In this document: one piece after another, positions 12,230 through 23,020 of the stretch
Position numbering within the stretch: position 1 is the first letter of the stretch
How the letters are laid out: every line of letters starts with the position of its first letter
NCBI GenBank assembly: GCA_021442155.1
Contig: CM038222.1
Coordinates: 23,732,148-23,796,147 of the forward strand
Length of the DNA: 64,000 nt
DNA from: Cymbidium sinense
Lineage: Eukaryota > Streptophyta > Magnoliopsida > Asparagales > Orchidaceae
Reading direction: 5' to 3'
Position numbers and translations under genes: made by a program
The notes under the pieces: generated by a model
Told to the model about the DNA's origin: nothing
What the model saw: only the letters and a program-made list of their open reading frames with translations
Database searches by the model: none

Positions 12230-12720
12230 AAGTCTATTGGCAAGTAATTTAGCAATAAGTTTTTGAAAGAAGGTGCAAAGACTGATAGGTTTGAAGTCAC
12301 CCCAGCATTCAGGATTGTCAATTTTTGGTATTAGGACAATGGAGGTTCAAGAGAAATATCTAGGTATACAGTTACCATTAAAGAAGTCAATGACCGCTTC
12401 AACTAAGTCTTGTTTAATAATAGTCCAACAATGTTGAAAGAAGTGAGTAGTATATCCTTCTGGGCCAGCAGCTGAATCAGTGTTCATGTTATTAACAATT
12501 CTGCAAATCTCATCTTCTATAGGAATCATAGTAAGTAAATGGTTTTCTTCATTGGAAATAAATGAGGAAATCAAATGAGAGTTGGAGATAGCATCTAAAG
12601 TATGGCTCTTATTCAACAAATTTTTGAAATGATTAATAACAGATTCTTTAATTTCATTATTTTTAGTGATCCAGTTGCCATTGGTACTTTTAATTTTTTG
12701 GATATAATTTAATGCTCTCT
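12230..12720 (-). pseudogene. LINE reverse transcriptase N-terminal segment
   Basis: Minus-strand segment 12347-12619 carries IPIEDEICRIVNNMNTDSAAGPEGYTTHFFQHCW, matching the plant LINE RT start (EEI...l...KAPGPDGf...Ff...W). PGPDG is changed to AGPEG. It leads into the palm segment through a stop or frame change near 12230-12350. Confidence 0.85.
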
Positions 12721-13316
12721 TTTTTTGAAAAAGAGCATGAAAGTATCTTGTATTTCTGTCCCCATCAGCAATGAGTTTACTAGCCGCCTTTTGCCACTAG
12801 TAAGTTTCTTTCATATTTTGATAGGTAACAAGGTTATCTTTGGCTTCATTTAAATCCTTCAATTTAGAAAGAATAGTTAAAAGCGACATCTTCAAGATTG
12901 GAACCAATTGTTCCATGTTTTTGATGTTAGTAAAAAGGTTTTTAAAGAGATGTTTGTTCCACCAAACAAGGTTTTGCTTGAGTCATTTAAGTTTAAACCA
13001 GGTATACCCTTGACCAATTATGGAGGGGTAGTCCGTTAGTGGTGACAACACTTAAAAATCATCAACATGAATCCACATATTAAATCGATGTTGAGTGGGA
13101 GACTTAACCTATTTTTAAGAAATCAAGAGAGGAGCATGATCGACAAGGTTCTACTTAAATGTTCAACAGAAGTATGGGGCCATTGATTTATCCATATGAA
13201 GTTAAAGAGAGTTCTGTCCAGTCATTGCTAGAGTCTAGAGTTGTGCCAAGTGTAATCCGATCCCGAGTAGCCAATGTCAGTAAGGTTATAATCAAGAATC
13301 ATATTAGAAAAATCTT
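12721..13316 (-). pseudogene. LINE endonuclease-RT spacer, decayed
   Basis: This is sequence between the AP endonuclease and RT of the second LINE. No clean frame survives. Fragments read on the minus strand fit the spacer of plant LINEs, for example a GDRNTRYFHALFQKK-like block near 12725-12775. A + strand open frame at 13159-13512 runs over this region and is a shadow of the minus-strand element. Confidence 0.55.
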
Positions 13317-13508
13317 CTATAGAATGCAAGTCAGGAGAACATCCCCCCTTCTTTCCGAAGAGAAGAGGATGGTTTTAAAATCACCCCCGACCAACCAAGG
13401 TTTGTTGACAGTGGCAACAAAGGATTTTAAATTTCCCCAAAGGGTGGTCCTACCAGCCCTATTGCAAGATGCATACACAAATGAGCCTAGAGCAGAGAAA
13501 TCACCCAA
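13317..13508 (-). pseudogene. LINE AP endonuclease C-terminal fragment
   Basis: A 63-codon minus-strand frame carries VYASCNRAGRTTLW, then NKPWLVGGDFKTILFSSERRG. In plant LINE endonucleases this is the VYA....R..LW...........PWLvGGDFN..l...E..G block, with the catalytic GDFN reading GDFK here. It is truncated on its N-terminal side at the element boundary (about 13512). Confidence 0.85.
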
Positions 13509-13512
13509 ATAA

Positions 13513-13549
13513 AATAAATATACTTAAACCTAAATCTAAACCAAAACTT
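13513..13549. repeat. Short A-rich array remnant between LINE and inverted-repeat arm
   Basis: A few AAACCTAAA blocks in the CCTAAA orientation separate the truncated LINE from the inverted-repeat arm. They show that the LINE was also flanked by array DNA on its 5' side. Confidence 0.6.
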
Positions 13550-15394
13550 AATATACTGATGGATACACCACTCATGCTGACAGATACACCTTAGTTTGGT
13601 TGGTTCTCAGACCTTATGATACACCACTCATGGCAGTTGTAAGTCTTCTATGCTTTCTCCTTGAGTTGGCCAATGTACACCTACAAGATTTCTTTTCCAG
13701 GGCTCAAGATAACACCCCTAGTAACACCTCCCCTATGGGCACTATATTTGGATCACATCCTTTGCGATCCCATTTAGACACAACCTGGGTTACTAGTGGA
13801 TTGAATAGTTCCCTTTTCTTAGTAACCACCCCTGTGGTTATATAATTCATCTTGTGGATATGCAGATTCTCCCCTGGTCTAGTAAATAAGCGGGTCGGTG
13901 AGATAGCCTTTCAATGTGGTCCCTCGTACATCAACAGGGTCCACACAATCATATAAACAAAACATATATTCACTTGGGGATTAGGAGGACACCCCTAGCG
14001 ATACCTTTTCCTAAGTAGGTATCTTATCTTTAGGGCAATGTCAGCAGAACTCCCAATAGGAATCGCCTAACTACTCTTGAGTTGATATAAGTCCCCAGTG
14101 ACATTCATTCAGTAGTCACCCCAAAGTCTGGTTCAATTTGTTGTGCTACCAATAGGTCACCCCAACGATTATTCTCTGCTTTAGAAGATGTAAGTCTGTT
14201 ATGCCTTCTTCTTGGGACAACTTTACTGCGAAAGGAAACCCCTTAGGTTAGCTAGCTCTACACAATAGACTATTCCTTTGGATTTGTAAATCTTAGATAG
14301 GATAAGTGTAGCCCCTTCTTGGGTCCATCACACACCAACATGGTCCATAAATTAAATCTATCAAATTTGGCCAGGGCTCACATCTCCAGTGGATATTCCC
14401 ATAATTTGAAACCAAACTAAACCAAACAAACCACATCAAATCACATGAAATTAAGATAAAATTATTCTTGACTACCTTTGAGTTGACATAAGTCTCCAAC
14501 GACTTTCACTCAGTAGTCGCCCTAGGTCAGGTTCGATTAGTTGTGCATCCAACAGGTCACCCTAGTGGTTGTTCCTCACTTTAGAAGATGTAAGTCTGCT
14601 ACGCCTTCTTCTTAGCATAGTCATTGCACACCAAAAAGCAACCCCTTTAGTTAGCTAGCTCAGCCCTACAATCGATAGACTATCCCTTTGGATTTGTAAA
14701 CCTGAGGTAGGTTAAGGTGGATATAGCCCTTCTTAGTGGGTCCATCACACACCGACAGGATCCATACATTAACTCAGTTTAAATTAAACCCAATCTGACT
14801 TTCCTTAGTGGAGTTAAATCACACCCTTCTTCTGAGTGGAGCCCCAAATCATATATAAACAAGTCAAGCAAACAAATCAAATTCAAAATCAACCTCCCAG
14901 TGGAGCCAAATTAAACTAACTCCTCTAGTAGAGTCTAAATAAAAGAAATCTAACTCTTATCCCCGGGGATACATCCCCAAATAAATCTATGAAATCAAAC
15001 TGAAATCCCAATCCCAGTGGCCGAACCCTTCCCCTGAGGTTCATATAGCCGATCCCCAATAAATTCGAGCCCATATCTCTAGCAGATATGAATCCACATC
15101 AATTAAAATAAATTAAATTAAAGTCAATTCAATCTTAATCCATGGAGGATTATAGATTCTTATCCCCAGTGGATCTTCATTCCATAAATCATATAATCAA
15201 ATCAAATTCAAACCTGCCAACATAGACCCCAGCAAATTTTCTTCATCTATGCCCTCGACATAGACCTTCACATGTCATGTCCAATGCATGTGTGATCCCC
15301 TAGCGGATCTCCCTCCATGTCCTTGAAATGAAATTCTCATCAAATCTTATTTCTTCTCTTATGCACACCTTTAATACTTTAACGAAAAGCCTAA
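13550..15394. repeat. Retroelement-like ~410-bp tandem repeats, left copy
   Basis: Noncoding sequence with at least three diverged tandem units of about 410 bp. Each holds a block reading (on the other strand) GGACC...TTGGTGTGC...GAACCCACTG..AAGGGGCTAT (near 13932, 14330 and 14745), followed by GGGTAGAGCTAGC and CTTACATCTTCTAAAG. The distal part (14780-15230) has a short CCCCAGTGGA-like motif recurring every 40-60 bases. The reverse complement at 29160-31550 is longer and abuts the gypsy element, so this may be LTR or 3' untranslated sequence of that family. No coding potential is seen. Confidence 0.65.
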
Positions 15395-16973
15395 CAATGT
15401 ATTTGTTCAAATTGCATCATCTTAACATTGTAATCAACATTTTATGATTTGTGACGGTGCAAGCTCAAACTAACTATACAGTATCATGATATACATATTA
15501 TAGCATGAATTAACAGACTATACTATATTATAATATATGATGTTATGTTATAATTTGCTATAATATAATATATTGTCTAAGATTACACCTCATTAGAATT
15601 AATTAAAATTAACAAATAATAAAATTTTTTAAAATATGATTAAGGTTCATTTTAGGTGTAAAATTATTATTTTTCTATTAGAAATGGTACAAAACAACAT
15701 AATTTTGGTTTTGCTTCTTAGTGTGTGCGATGAATTTGGCCAAATTCTTCCATCTCGACTTTCAAATTAACTTTTTTGTGAGCTTTGACCCAATGTATTA
15801 TAAGAAATGTAAAACATACTAAAATGTACAATAACATTTTGTAGCGCACCACCACATACATATAAATGTGATGTTATATTGTTATGTACATTATATATTA
15901 ATATGCTTTCATATAATATATTGTCTTACATTACACCTTAAAATGAATCACTTTAAGCAAAAAATTTATAAAATTTAGTTGAAAATTGAACATTTATTTT
16001 GGATGCAAAATTCCAATCTTTTGATTAAATGACACACCATAGCACACCCCAATGATGTTACCTAAATATTACCCTAAATTTGGCCAAATCCCATCATCTC
16101 AGCCTATAAATAAGTATTTTTATAAATTATACCAATACAAACTCTACTACATCATACTATAATAAACTAAAATATGCTAAACACAAGTAGTAATACACAA
16201 TAGTATGTTATAATGCATGATATTGCACTATGTTATGACATCCTATATTATAATACACTATAAATCATTATGTTATATTAAATTGCATATCACATCACAA
16301 GGGATTACTTAAGATAAAAAATCATAAAATTAGTCTAAATAATAAAAAACTATATATTTTAGTCGTATCACTTACATATTTTAAATTGAAATAATATATT
16401 ATGATTCCATTCTCTACCTATTATGAATTTGGCCAAATTCCACCATTTTAATGTCTAAATCAACATTTTTATAAATAATGCTAGTGTAGGCTCGACTGCA
16501 TGATTATAAAATACTAAAAGAATTTAAAATGCATAGAACAATATACTATGATATATGATGTTATACTATGCTACGACATATAATATTTATTTTGAACATA
16601 AAATCTTACTTTTTATACTACAAGTGGTGTAGCATAGTTTTGGAACAACAACCTAATTCCCACTTCAAATTTAATAAATTTCATCATCTGACTTATTAAA
16701 TCAATTTTTTTATGATTTATATTAATATAGACTATAGGGTACAATACCATAAACATTTCAAAACATCTTATAACATCTAAAAACACATACATGCTCAAAT
16801 ATATGATGCTACATTATACTATAATATATGGTAATATAATATGATTTAAGGTTAGCTTAGGGTATTCAAATCTCTAATAGTCAAGGGAAAGTCGAAGAAA
16901 TCTCTTTAGCTACCATAACTATGTTAGGATTATGTCATTCTTTAGATCTACTCCTAATGACATCTTTATTCAA
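15395..16973. repeat. AT-rich ~340-bp tandem satellite, left copy
   Basis: About five strongly diverged monomers of roughly 340 bp. The landmark is the palindrome GAATTTGGCCAAATTC (or close variants) at about 15737, 16077 and 16426, with degraded versions near 15400 and 16670. Each is followed by a CCATCTCG/CATCTTAA block and a CATAAAAATATTGATTT-type block on the opposite strand. TATA-rich stretches with many ATATGATGTTATA variants fill the rest. It is the reverse complement of 27562-29160, and a third, cut copy lies at 60684-61275. Confidence 0.8.
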
Positions 16974-17252
16974 GGTTTTGGGTTTAGGGTTAGGGTTAAG
17001 GGTTATTTTAAGATTTAGGTTTAGGGTTTAGGGTTTTGGGATTATGGTTTTGGGTTTAGGGTTGTATGTTTTAGAGCTTAGGGTTTATGGATTTAGGGTT
17101 TTGGGTTTAGGGTTTCTAGTTTTGGGTTTTAGGGTTTAGGGTTTAGGGTTTAGGGTTTAAAGTTTAGGGTTTTTAGGGTTTAGGGTTTAGGATTTAGGAT
17201 TCAAGTTTTAGGTTTAGGATTGAAGTTTTAATTTAAGGTTTATGGTTTAAGG
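16974..17252 (+). repeat. TTTAGGG tract between AT satellite and GR-RBP tail
   Basis: About 280 bp of degenerate TTTAGGG heptamers on the + strand. The same three-part order (AT satellite, heptamer tract, GR-RBP tail) recurs at 26693-29160 and 59932-61275, so the block is a duplicated unit. Confidence 0.85.
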
Positions 17253-17686
17253 TTTTTTTTAATAGAGAATAAATTCATATTCAACATTTCTTTTTTTTGA
17301 TTTCACCAACCAAGTAGAACACCTAGTTTTCTAGGACATAGCGATGACATAAAATTAGAACACATAGAGCAAATCAAAAACCTTAGATAAGTAGAACCAT
17401 CTTTAATATAAAGACACTATTCCATAAGTAGCAAATCAGATCGACCGTTGTTCAATTTTTACAGTTCCCATCAGAACCACGCCTCTCATGTAGCAGGATT
17501 CACCATCATATCGTTGATCTCTCCCTCTGCCACCACCACGGTTGTAACCTCCGTTGCTCTTCCTGCCTCCATAACCACCACTACTTTGACCACCTCCATA
17601 TCTCCTCTAGATCCCCACCACTGCACGATCGCCGCTTCCTTGCTAGATCTAAATTGGGCATAATGGCGGTGATCGTGTTTCCCATT
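17253..17686 (-). pseudogene. GR-RBP mRNA 3'-end retrocopy, copy 1
   Basis: Minus-strand fragment of a plant glycine-rich RNA-binding protein message. It starts at AATGGG (the NGQ-NLDGR end of the RRM, here NGKHDHR), keeps the Gly-rich domain in broken frame, and ends with the conserved 3'UTR and an oligo-A tail (T run at 17253-17260). The first roughly 65 residues of the RRM, with RNP1 and RNP2, are absent. The V/T-rich frame visible here is an out-of-frame reading of the Gly codons. It is flanked on both sides by telomere-like repeat, in the same relative orientation as all other copies. Confidence 0.85.
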
Positions 17687-18903
17687 CATAGGGTTTAGGG
17701 TTAATTTACGGTTAGTTTAGGGTTTAGGGTTTAGGGTTTAGGGTTTTTGGTTTAAGGTTTACGATTATAGGTTTTAGGGTTTAGGTTTAGGGTTTAGAGT
17801 TTTGGGTTTAGGGTTTTAGGGTTTATAGTTTAGGGTTTAGTATTTTAAGGTTTATGGTTTAGGGTTTATGGTTTAGAGTTTAGGGTTTAGGGTTTAGAGT
17901 TTTAGGGTTTAGGGTTTATAGTTTTAGGGTTTAGGGTTTATGGTTAAGGGTTAATTTTAGGGTTTAGGGTTTAGGGTTTAGGATTTTAGGTTTAGGTTAT
18001 TTTTAATTAAGTACACTAGTAGGTTTAGGTTTATTTAGTTTATTTTTTATTTATTTGTGTTTATTCTATTTTTTATTATTATTTTGTTTAGTTTATTTAT
18101 TTTTTTTAGGTTTTATATTTTTGTTTATTTTTTAGGTTTAGGTTTATTTTTTAGTTATGTACTATTTTTATTTTATATTCTAGGCTTAGGTTTTATTTTT
18201 TACTTTTAGGTTTAAGTTTAGGTTTATATTTTTTTTTAGGTTTACGTTTTAGGTTTTTATTTTACGTTCAATTTTTAGTTTTATTTTTTAGTTTAGGTTT
18301 AGGTTTATTATTAGTTTATTTTATTTTATTTAGTTTAATTTAAGGTTTAGGTTTAGTTTATTTTAGATATAGGTTTAGGTTTTCTTTATTTTAGCTTAGT
18401 TTATTTTAGTTTAGGTTTAGATTTATTTTATTTTATTTATTTTATTTTTGTTTTAGGTTTAGGTTTTTTTTAGTTTAGGATTTAGGTTTTATTTTTTATT
18501 TATTTTTAGGTTTAGTTTTTTGGTTTAGGTGTTTATTTAGTTATTATCTTATTTTATTTTAGGTTTATTTTTTATGTTAGGTTTAGTTTTTCTTTTATTT
18601 AGTTTTTTATTTTTTTTAGTTTAGTTTTTTATTTATTTTATTTGAATTTAGTTTTTATTTTTTTTTTTTTTCTTTTTAGGTTTAGGTTTAAGTTTCAGTT
18701 TTGGTTTATGTTTTTTTTTTATTTTTATTTTTATTTTGTTTTGGTTTTGGTTTTTGCATTTATTATATTTTTAGGTTTTATTTAGTTTAAGTTTAGGTTT
18801 TTAGCTTTTTAGGGCTTAGGGTTTAGGGTTTAAGGTTATTTTAGGATTTAGGGTTTGGGTTTTAGGGTTTAGGGTTTAAGGTTTGGTGTTTAAGGTTTAA
18901 TGT
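17687..18903 (+). repeat. TTTAGGG/TTTAGG array
   Basis: Heptamer phase (17687-17990), then the junction at about 17998-18024 (TTTTTAATTAAGTACACTAGTAGG, the reverse complement of the recurrent junction), then the T-rich hexamer phase to about 18800, then heptamers up to the next GR-RBP tail. No gene is seen. Confidence 0.9.
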
Positions 18904-19348
18904 TTTTTTAATAAAGAACAAATTCAAATTCAACATTTCTACTTTTTGATTTCATCAACCAAGTAGCACCCCAAGTTTTCTAAGACATGCAATGACATAG
19001 ATTAAAAATGAGCACCCATAGAGCAAATCAAAATCTTACATAAGTAGAACCATCTCTACGCAAGACATAGTTCCATAAGTACCAGGCGGATCGATCATTC
19101 TTCGTTTCTCCAATTCTCAGACCACCCCACCTCTCAGTAGCGGGATCCCATGATATCGTGATCCCTCCCTCCACCACCACCCTATATCCTCCATCGCTTC
19201 TGCCTCCATAACCCTGCTCGGCGACCACCTCCATATCCACTAGCACCTCAGATCCCCACCACCACTATGATAAGTCTTTGCGCCTCCTTCTCCTCCACCA
19301 GATCTAGACCAAGTTGTGGTGATGTTTATTGTCAAGGTTCTACCCATT
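18904..19348 (-). pseudogene. GR-RBP mRNA 3'-end retrocopy, copy 2
   Basis: Second minus-strand copy, about 445 bp, bounded by the oligo-A complement (18904-18909) and AATGGG (complement at 19343-19348). The Gly-rich part and 3'UTR (CTTGTGTCTTAGAAAACTTGG-like and GATGAAATCAAAAAG blocks) are recognisable, and the RRM end is degraded (N G stop N L D). It lies inside a TTTAGGG array and has no counterpart at the mirrored position on the right, so the two sides of the inverted repeat differ in copy content. Confidence 0.85.
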
Positions 19349-22300
19349 CTTATGGTTAGTATAAGGTTTAGGGCTAGTTTAGATTTTAGGGTTTTGGGTT
19401 TTGGGTTTAGGGTTAGTTTAGGGTTAGTTTAGGGTTTAGGGTTTAGGGTTTAGGGTTTGGGGTTTAGGGTTTAGGGTTGTAGGTTTTAGGGTTTAGGGTT
19501 TAGGGTTTAGGGTTTAGGCGTTTAGGGTTTGGGATTATTTTATTTTATTTTTTATTTTATTTTTAATTCTTTTTTAAATTAAGTAGACTGGTAAGTTTAG
19601 GTTTATTTAGTTTAGTTTATTTTTATTTATTTTAGTTTACTTTATTTTTTATTTTATTTAGTTTTATTTTATTTTTATTTAGTTTAGTTTATTTATTTTA
19701 GGTTTATTTATTTTAGTTGGGTTTTATTTTAGTTTATTTTTTAGGTCAGGTTATTTTTTTAATATTTGGATGAGGTTTAGGTTTTATTTAATTTTAGGTT
19801 TAGGTTTTAGGTTTTTATTTTAGGTTTACTTTTAGGTTTTATTTTTTGGTTTAGGTTTATGTTAATTTTTAGTTTATTTTATTATATTTAGGTTTTAGGC
19901 TTAGGTTTAGGTTTAGGTTTATTTTATTTTTATTTTAGGTTTAAGTTTTTTCTTTAGTTTAGGCTTTAGGTTTTATTTTTTATTTATTTTGGGTTATCTT
20001 TCTAAGTTTATTTTTTAGGTTTAATTTTTTATTTAGTTTTTATTTTATTTTAGATTTATTTTATTATTATTTATGTTTAGTTTTTATTTTATTTAGGTTT
20101 TCTATTTTCTAGTTTAGTTTAGGTATTTTTTTTATTTTAATTTAGTTTTTATTTTTATTTTACTTTCTTTTTTAGTTTTATGTTTAGGTTTAGGTTTAGG
20201 TTTTAGTTTAGGTTTTTATTTTATTTTATTTTATATTATTGTAGGTTGTTTCATTTATTTTATTTTTAGGTTTTATATAGTTTATGTTTAGATTTTTAGT
20301 TTTTTAGTGTTTATGGTTTAGGGTTTAGGGTTTGGGGTTTAGGGTTCAGAATTTAGGGTTGAGGGTTTAGGGTTTATGGTGTAGGTTTTAGGGTTTAAGG
20401 TTTTGGGTTGTAGGTTTTAATGTTTAGGGTTTAGGATTTAGGGTTTAAGGCTTAGGGTTTAAGGTTATAGGGTTTAGGGTTTAGGGTTTAGGGTTTAGGG
20501 TTTAGGGTTTAGGGTTGTAGGTTTAGGGTTTAGGGTTTTTCTATTTGTTTTTACTTTTATTTTATTATTTTTTAAATTAAGTGAACTCTTAGGTTAAGGC
20601 TTATTTAGTTTATGTAGTTTATTTTTTATTTATTTTAGTTTATTTTATTCTTTATTTTTATTTACGTTTATTTTTATTTTTATTTAGTTTAGTTTATTTA
20701 TTTCAGGTTTATTTATTTTAGTTTATTTTTTAGGTTTAAGTTCGGGTTTAGGTTAATTTTTTTTCATTTAGTTTTATTTTTATTTTATTTTTATGTGTAG
20801 ATTTTATATTTATTTTTAGGTTTAGGTTTAGTTTTTATTTTTTTTTTATTTTTAGGTTTTAGGTTTTTATTCTAGGTATATTTTTAGGTATTATTTTTTA
20901 GTTTAGGTTTAGGTTCACTTTTATTTAATTTAATTTTATTTAGTTTTGGTTTAGGTTTAGGTTTAAGTTTAGGTTTATTTTATCTTTATTTTAGGTTTAC
21001 ATTTTTTTAGATTAGAGTTTATGTTTTTTTTTAAGTTTAGTTCAGGTTTTCATTTATTTAATTTTAGTTTAGTTTTTTTTCTTTTTTTAGGTTTAGGTTT
21101 AGGTTTAGGTTTTAGTTTTGGTTTTTATTCTATTTTATTTTATTATTTTATTTTGGATTAGGTTTTTTATTTATTTTAGTTTTAGGTTTCATTTAGTTTA
21201 GGTTTAGGTTTTTAGGTTTTTAACTTTTTAGGGTTTATGGTTTAGGATTTTGGTTTTATGTTTATTTTTATGTTTTATTTTTTAGTTTAGGTTTAGGTTT
21301 ATTTATAGTTTATTTTATTCTATTTTGTTCATGGTTCAGGTTTAGTTTACATTATGTTTAGCTTTAGGTTTTTATTTTATTTTTTTAAAGTTTAGGTTTT
21401 AGGTTTTTATTTTAGGTTTTATTTATTTTAGTTTAGCTTATTTTATCTTAGGTTTAGGTTTATTTTATTTTTATTTTAGGTTAATTATTTTGTGTTTAGG
21501 GTTTGGGTTTTATTTTTAATTCATTTAGGTTTTATTTTTAGGTTCATTTTTTAAGTTTAGTTTTTATTTTATTTTATTTTAGGTTTATTTTATTTTTATT
21601 TTACGCTTAGTATTTATTTTATTTATGTTTTTTAATCTTAGCTTTATTTTATTTTTTAGTTTAGTTTAGGTTTTTATTTATTTTATTTTAGTTTACTTTT
21701 ATTATTTTATTTTATTTTATTTTTGGGTTTAGGTTTAGGTTTTAGTTTAGGTTTTTATTTTATTTTATTTTAGTTTAGGTTTTTTGTTAATTTTATTTTT
21801 AGGTTTTATTTACTTTTGGTTTAGGTTTTTGGGTTTTTAGGGTTTAGGGTTTAGGGTTTGGGGTTTAAGGTTTAGAGTTTTAGGTTTGTAGGTTTAGGGT
21901 TTAGAGTTAGTTTTAGGGTTTAGGGTTTAGGGTTTAGGATTTTGGGTTTACGGTTTAAGGTTTGGGTTTTTTTTAAATTAACTAAACCATTAGGTTTAAG
22001 TTTATTTAGTTTACTTTTTAGGTTTATTTCTAAGTTTATGTTTTTATTTAGTTTTTATGTTACTTATTTTTATTTTATGTTTAGTTTTTATTATATTTAG
22101 GTTTATTATTTTTAGGTTTTTTTTTATTTTTTAGTTTCATTTAGGTTTGAATTTATTTAGTTTAGTTTTTATATTTTATTTTATTTTATTTTTTAGTTTA
22201 CGTTTAGGTTTAGGGTTAAGTTTATGTTTAGGTTTTAGTTTAGGTTTTTATTTAGGTATAAGTTTTCTTATTTATTTTATTTTTAGGTTTTATTTAGTTA

Positions 22301-23009
22301 AGGTTTTGCTTTTTATGTTTTTAGGGTTTAGGGTTTTAAGGTTGGGGGTTTAGGGTTTAGGGTTATAGGTTTTAGGTTTTAGGGTTATAGGTTTAGGTTT
22401 TTAGTTATAGGTTTAGGTTTTTATTTTATTTTTAAGTTCATGTTAGGTTTTTATTTTAGGTTTATTTTTAAGTTTTATTTTTTTAGTTTAGGTTTAGTTT
22501 TATTTTTAGTTTGTTTTATTTCATTTAGCTTAGGTTTAGGTTTAGGTTTAGTTTATTTTAGGTTTAGGTTTAGGTTTTATTTATCTTAGTTTAGTTTATT
22601 TTAGTTTAGGTTTAGGTTTATTTTATTTTTATTTTAAGTTTAGGCTTTACTTTTAGTTTATGGGTTAGATTTTATTTTTTTTTTTTTTTAGGTTTTATTT
22701 TAGGTGTATTTATTAGTTTTATTATTAAATTAGAATTTGGTTTTATTTTATTTTTGTTTTAGTTTTAATTATTATTTTATTTATGATTTTTATTTTTTTA
22801 GTTTAATTTATATTTTTATTTATTTAATTTTAGTTTAGTTTTTATTTTTTAATTAATTTTCTTTTTAGGTTTAGGTTTAGGTTAAGGTTTTAGTTTCATT
22901 TTATTTTATTTTTTATTTTTTTTGGGTTTAGGCATTTTTCTTTATTTTATTTTTAGGTTTTATTTAGTTTAGGTTTAGGTTTTTAGCTTTCCATGGTTTA
23001 GGATTTTAA
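19349..23009 (+). repeat. TTTAGGG/TTTAGG higher-order array
   Basis: Alternating heptamer and T-rich hexamer phases, with junction copies at about 19571-19594, 20569-20592 and 21967-21993. Spacings of about 1.0 and 1.4 kb agree with the basic unit seen on the right side of the window. A 68-codon + strand frame at 22147-22353 is only repeat read through. The array ends at an abrupt change of strand at about 23007-23011. Confidence 0.9.
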
Positions 23010-23020
23010 CTTAAACCTAA
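23000..23020. other. Strand-switch point of the telomere-like array
   Basis: Within a few bases the array changes from TTTAGG on the + strand (ending GGTTTAGGATTTT) to CCTAAA (starting AACTTAAACCTAAAC). G-rich strands therefore point toward each other, a tail-to-tail telomere arrangement (TTTAGGG to the left, CCCTAAA to the right). There is no spacer. It lies near the centre of the large inverted repeat, displaced by about 0.7 kb. Confidence 0.85.

Larger units (their letters stand above)
8112..13512 (-). mobile_element. Plant LINE (L1-like, RNase H-bearing), truncated in the endonuclease
   Basis: Second non-LTR retrotransposon on the minus strand, about 5.4 kb. The 3' end is a T8 run (8112-8119). 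In element order the copy holds the C-terminal half of an AP endonuclease (13317-13508), reverse transcriptase (about 12700-11250), zf-RVT (11240-10362), RNase H (10352-9900) and a 3' region of about 1.8 kb. It stops at 13512 inside the endonuclease, followed by a short A-rich array remnant and then the inverted-repeat arm, so ORF1 and the endonuclease N-terminus are missing. It is broken by frameshifts and has a mutated RT active site. It is not autonomous. Confidence 0.9.
13550..17686 (+). repeat. Left arm of a ~4.1-kb diverged inverted repeat
   Basis: This block occurs in reverse complement at 26693-30990. The order from outside to inside is retroelement-like repeats, AT-rich satellite, telomere-like tract, then GR-RBP tail. 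Matching landmarks are the GTATCCATCAGCATGAG block near 30975 against its complement at 13555-13575, the block around ATGTCATT...TCCAAAG at 27570 against 16930-16970, and both GR-RBP tails. The arms differ by many substitutions and small indels, so the duplication is old. The outer end here coincides with the LINE/array boundary near 13550. The right arm's flank continues past the equivalent point. Confidence 0.85.

Noticed and set aside
13159..13512. 117-codon + strand frame
   Set aside because: It overlaps the minus-strand LINE endonuclease, whose motifs (VYA...R..LW, PWLVGGDF) are unmistakable.
17448..17663. Thr/Ser/Ala-rich frames antisense to GR-RBP tails (also 54926-55174)
   Set aside because: Antisense shadows of the same Gly-rich segment.
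22147..22353. 68-codon Phe/Leu/Gly-rich frame
   Set aside because: Read-through of TTTAGG/TTTATT repeats, with no coding signature.
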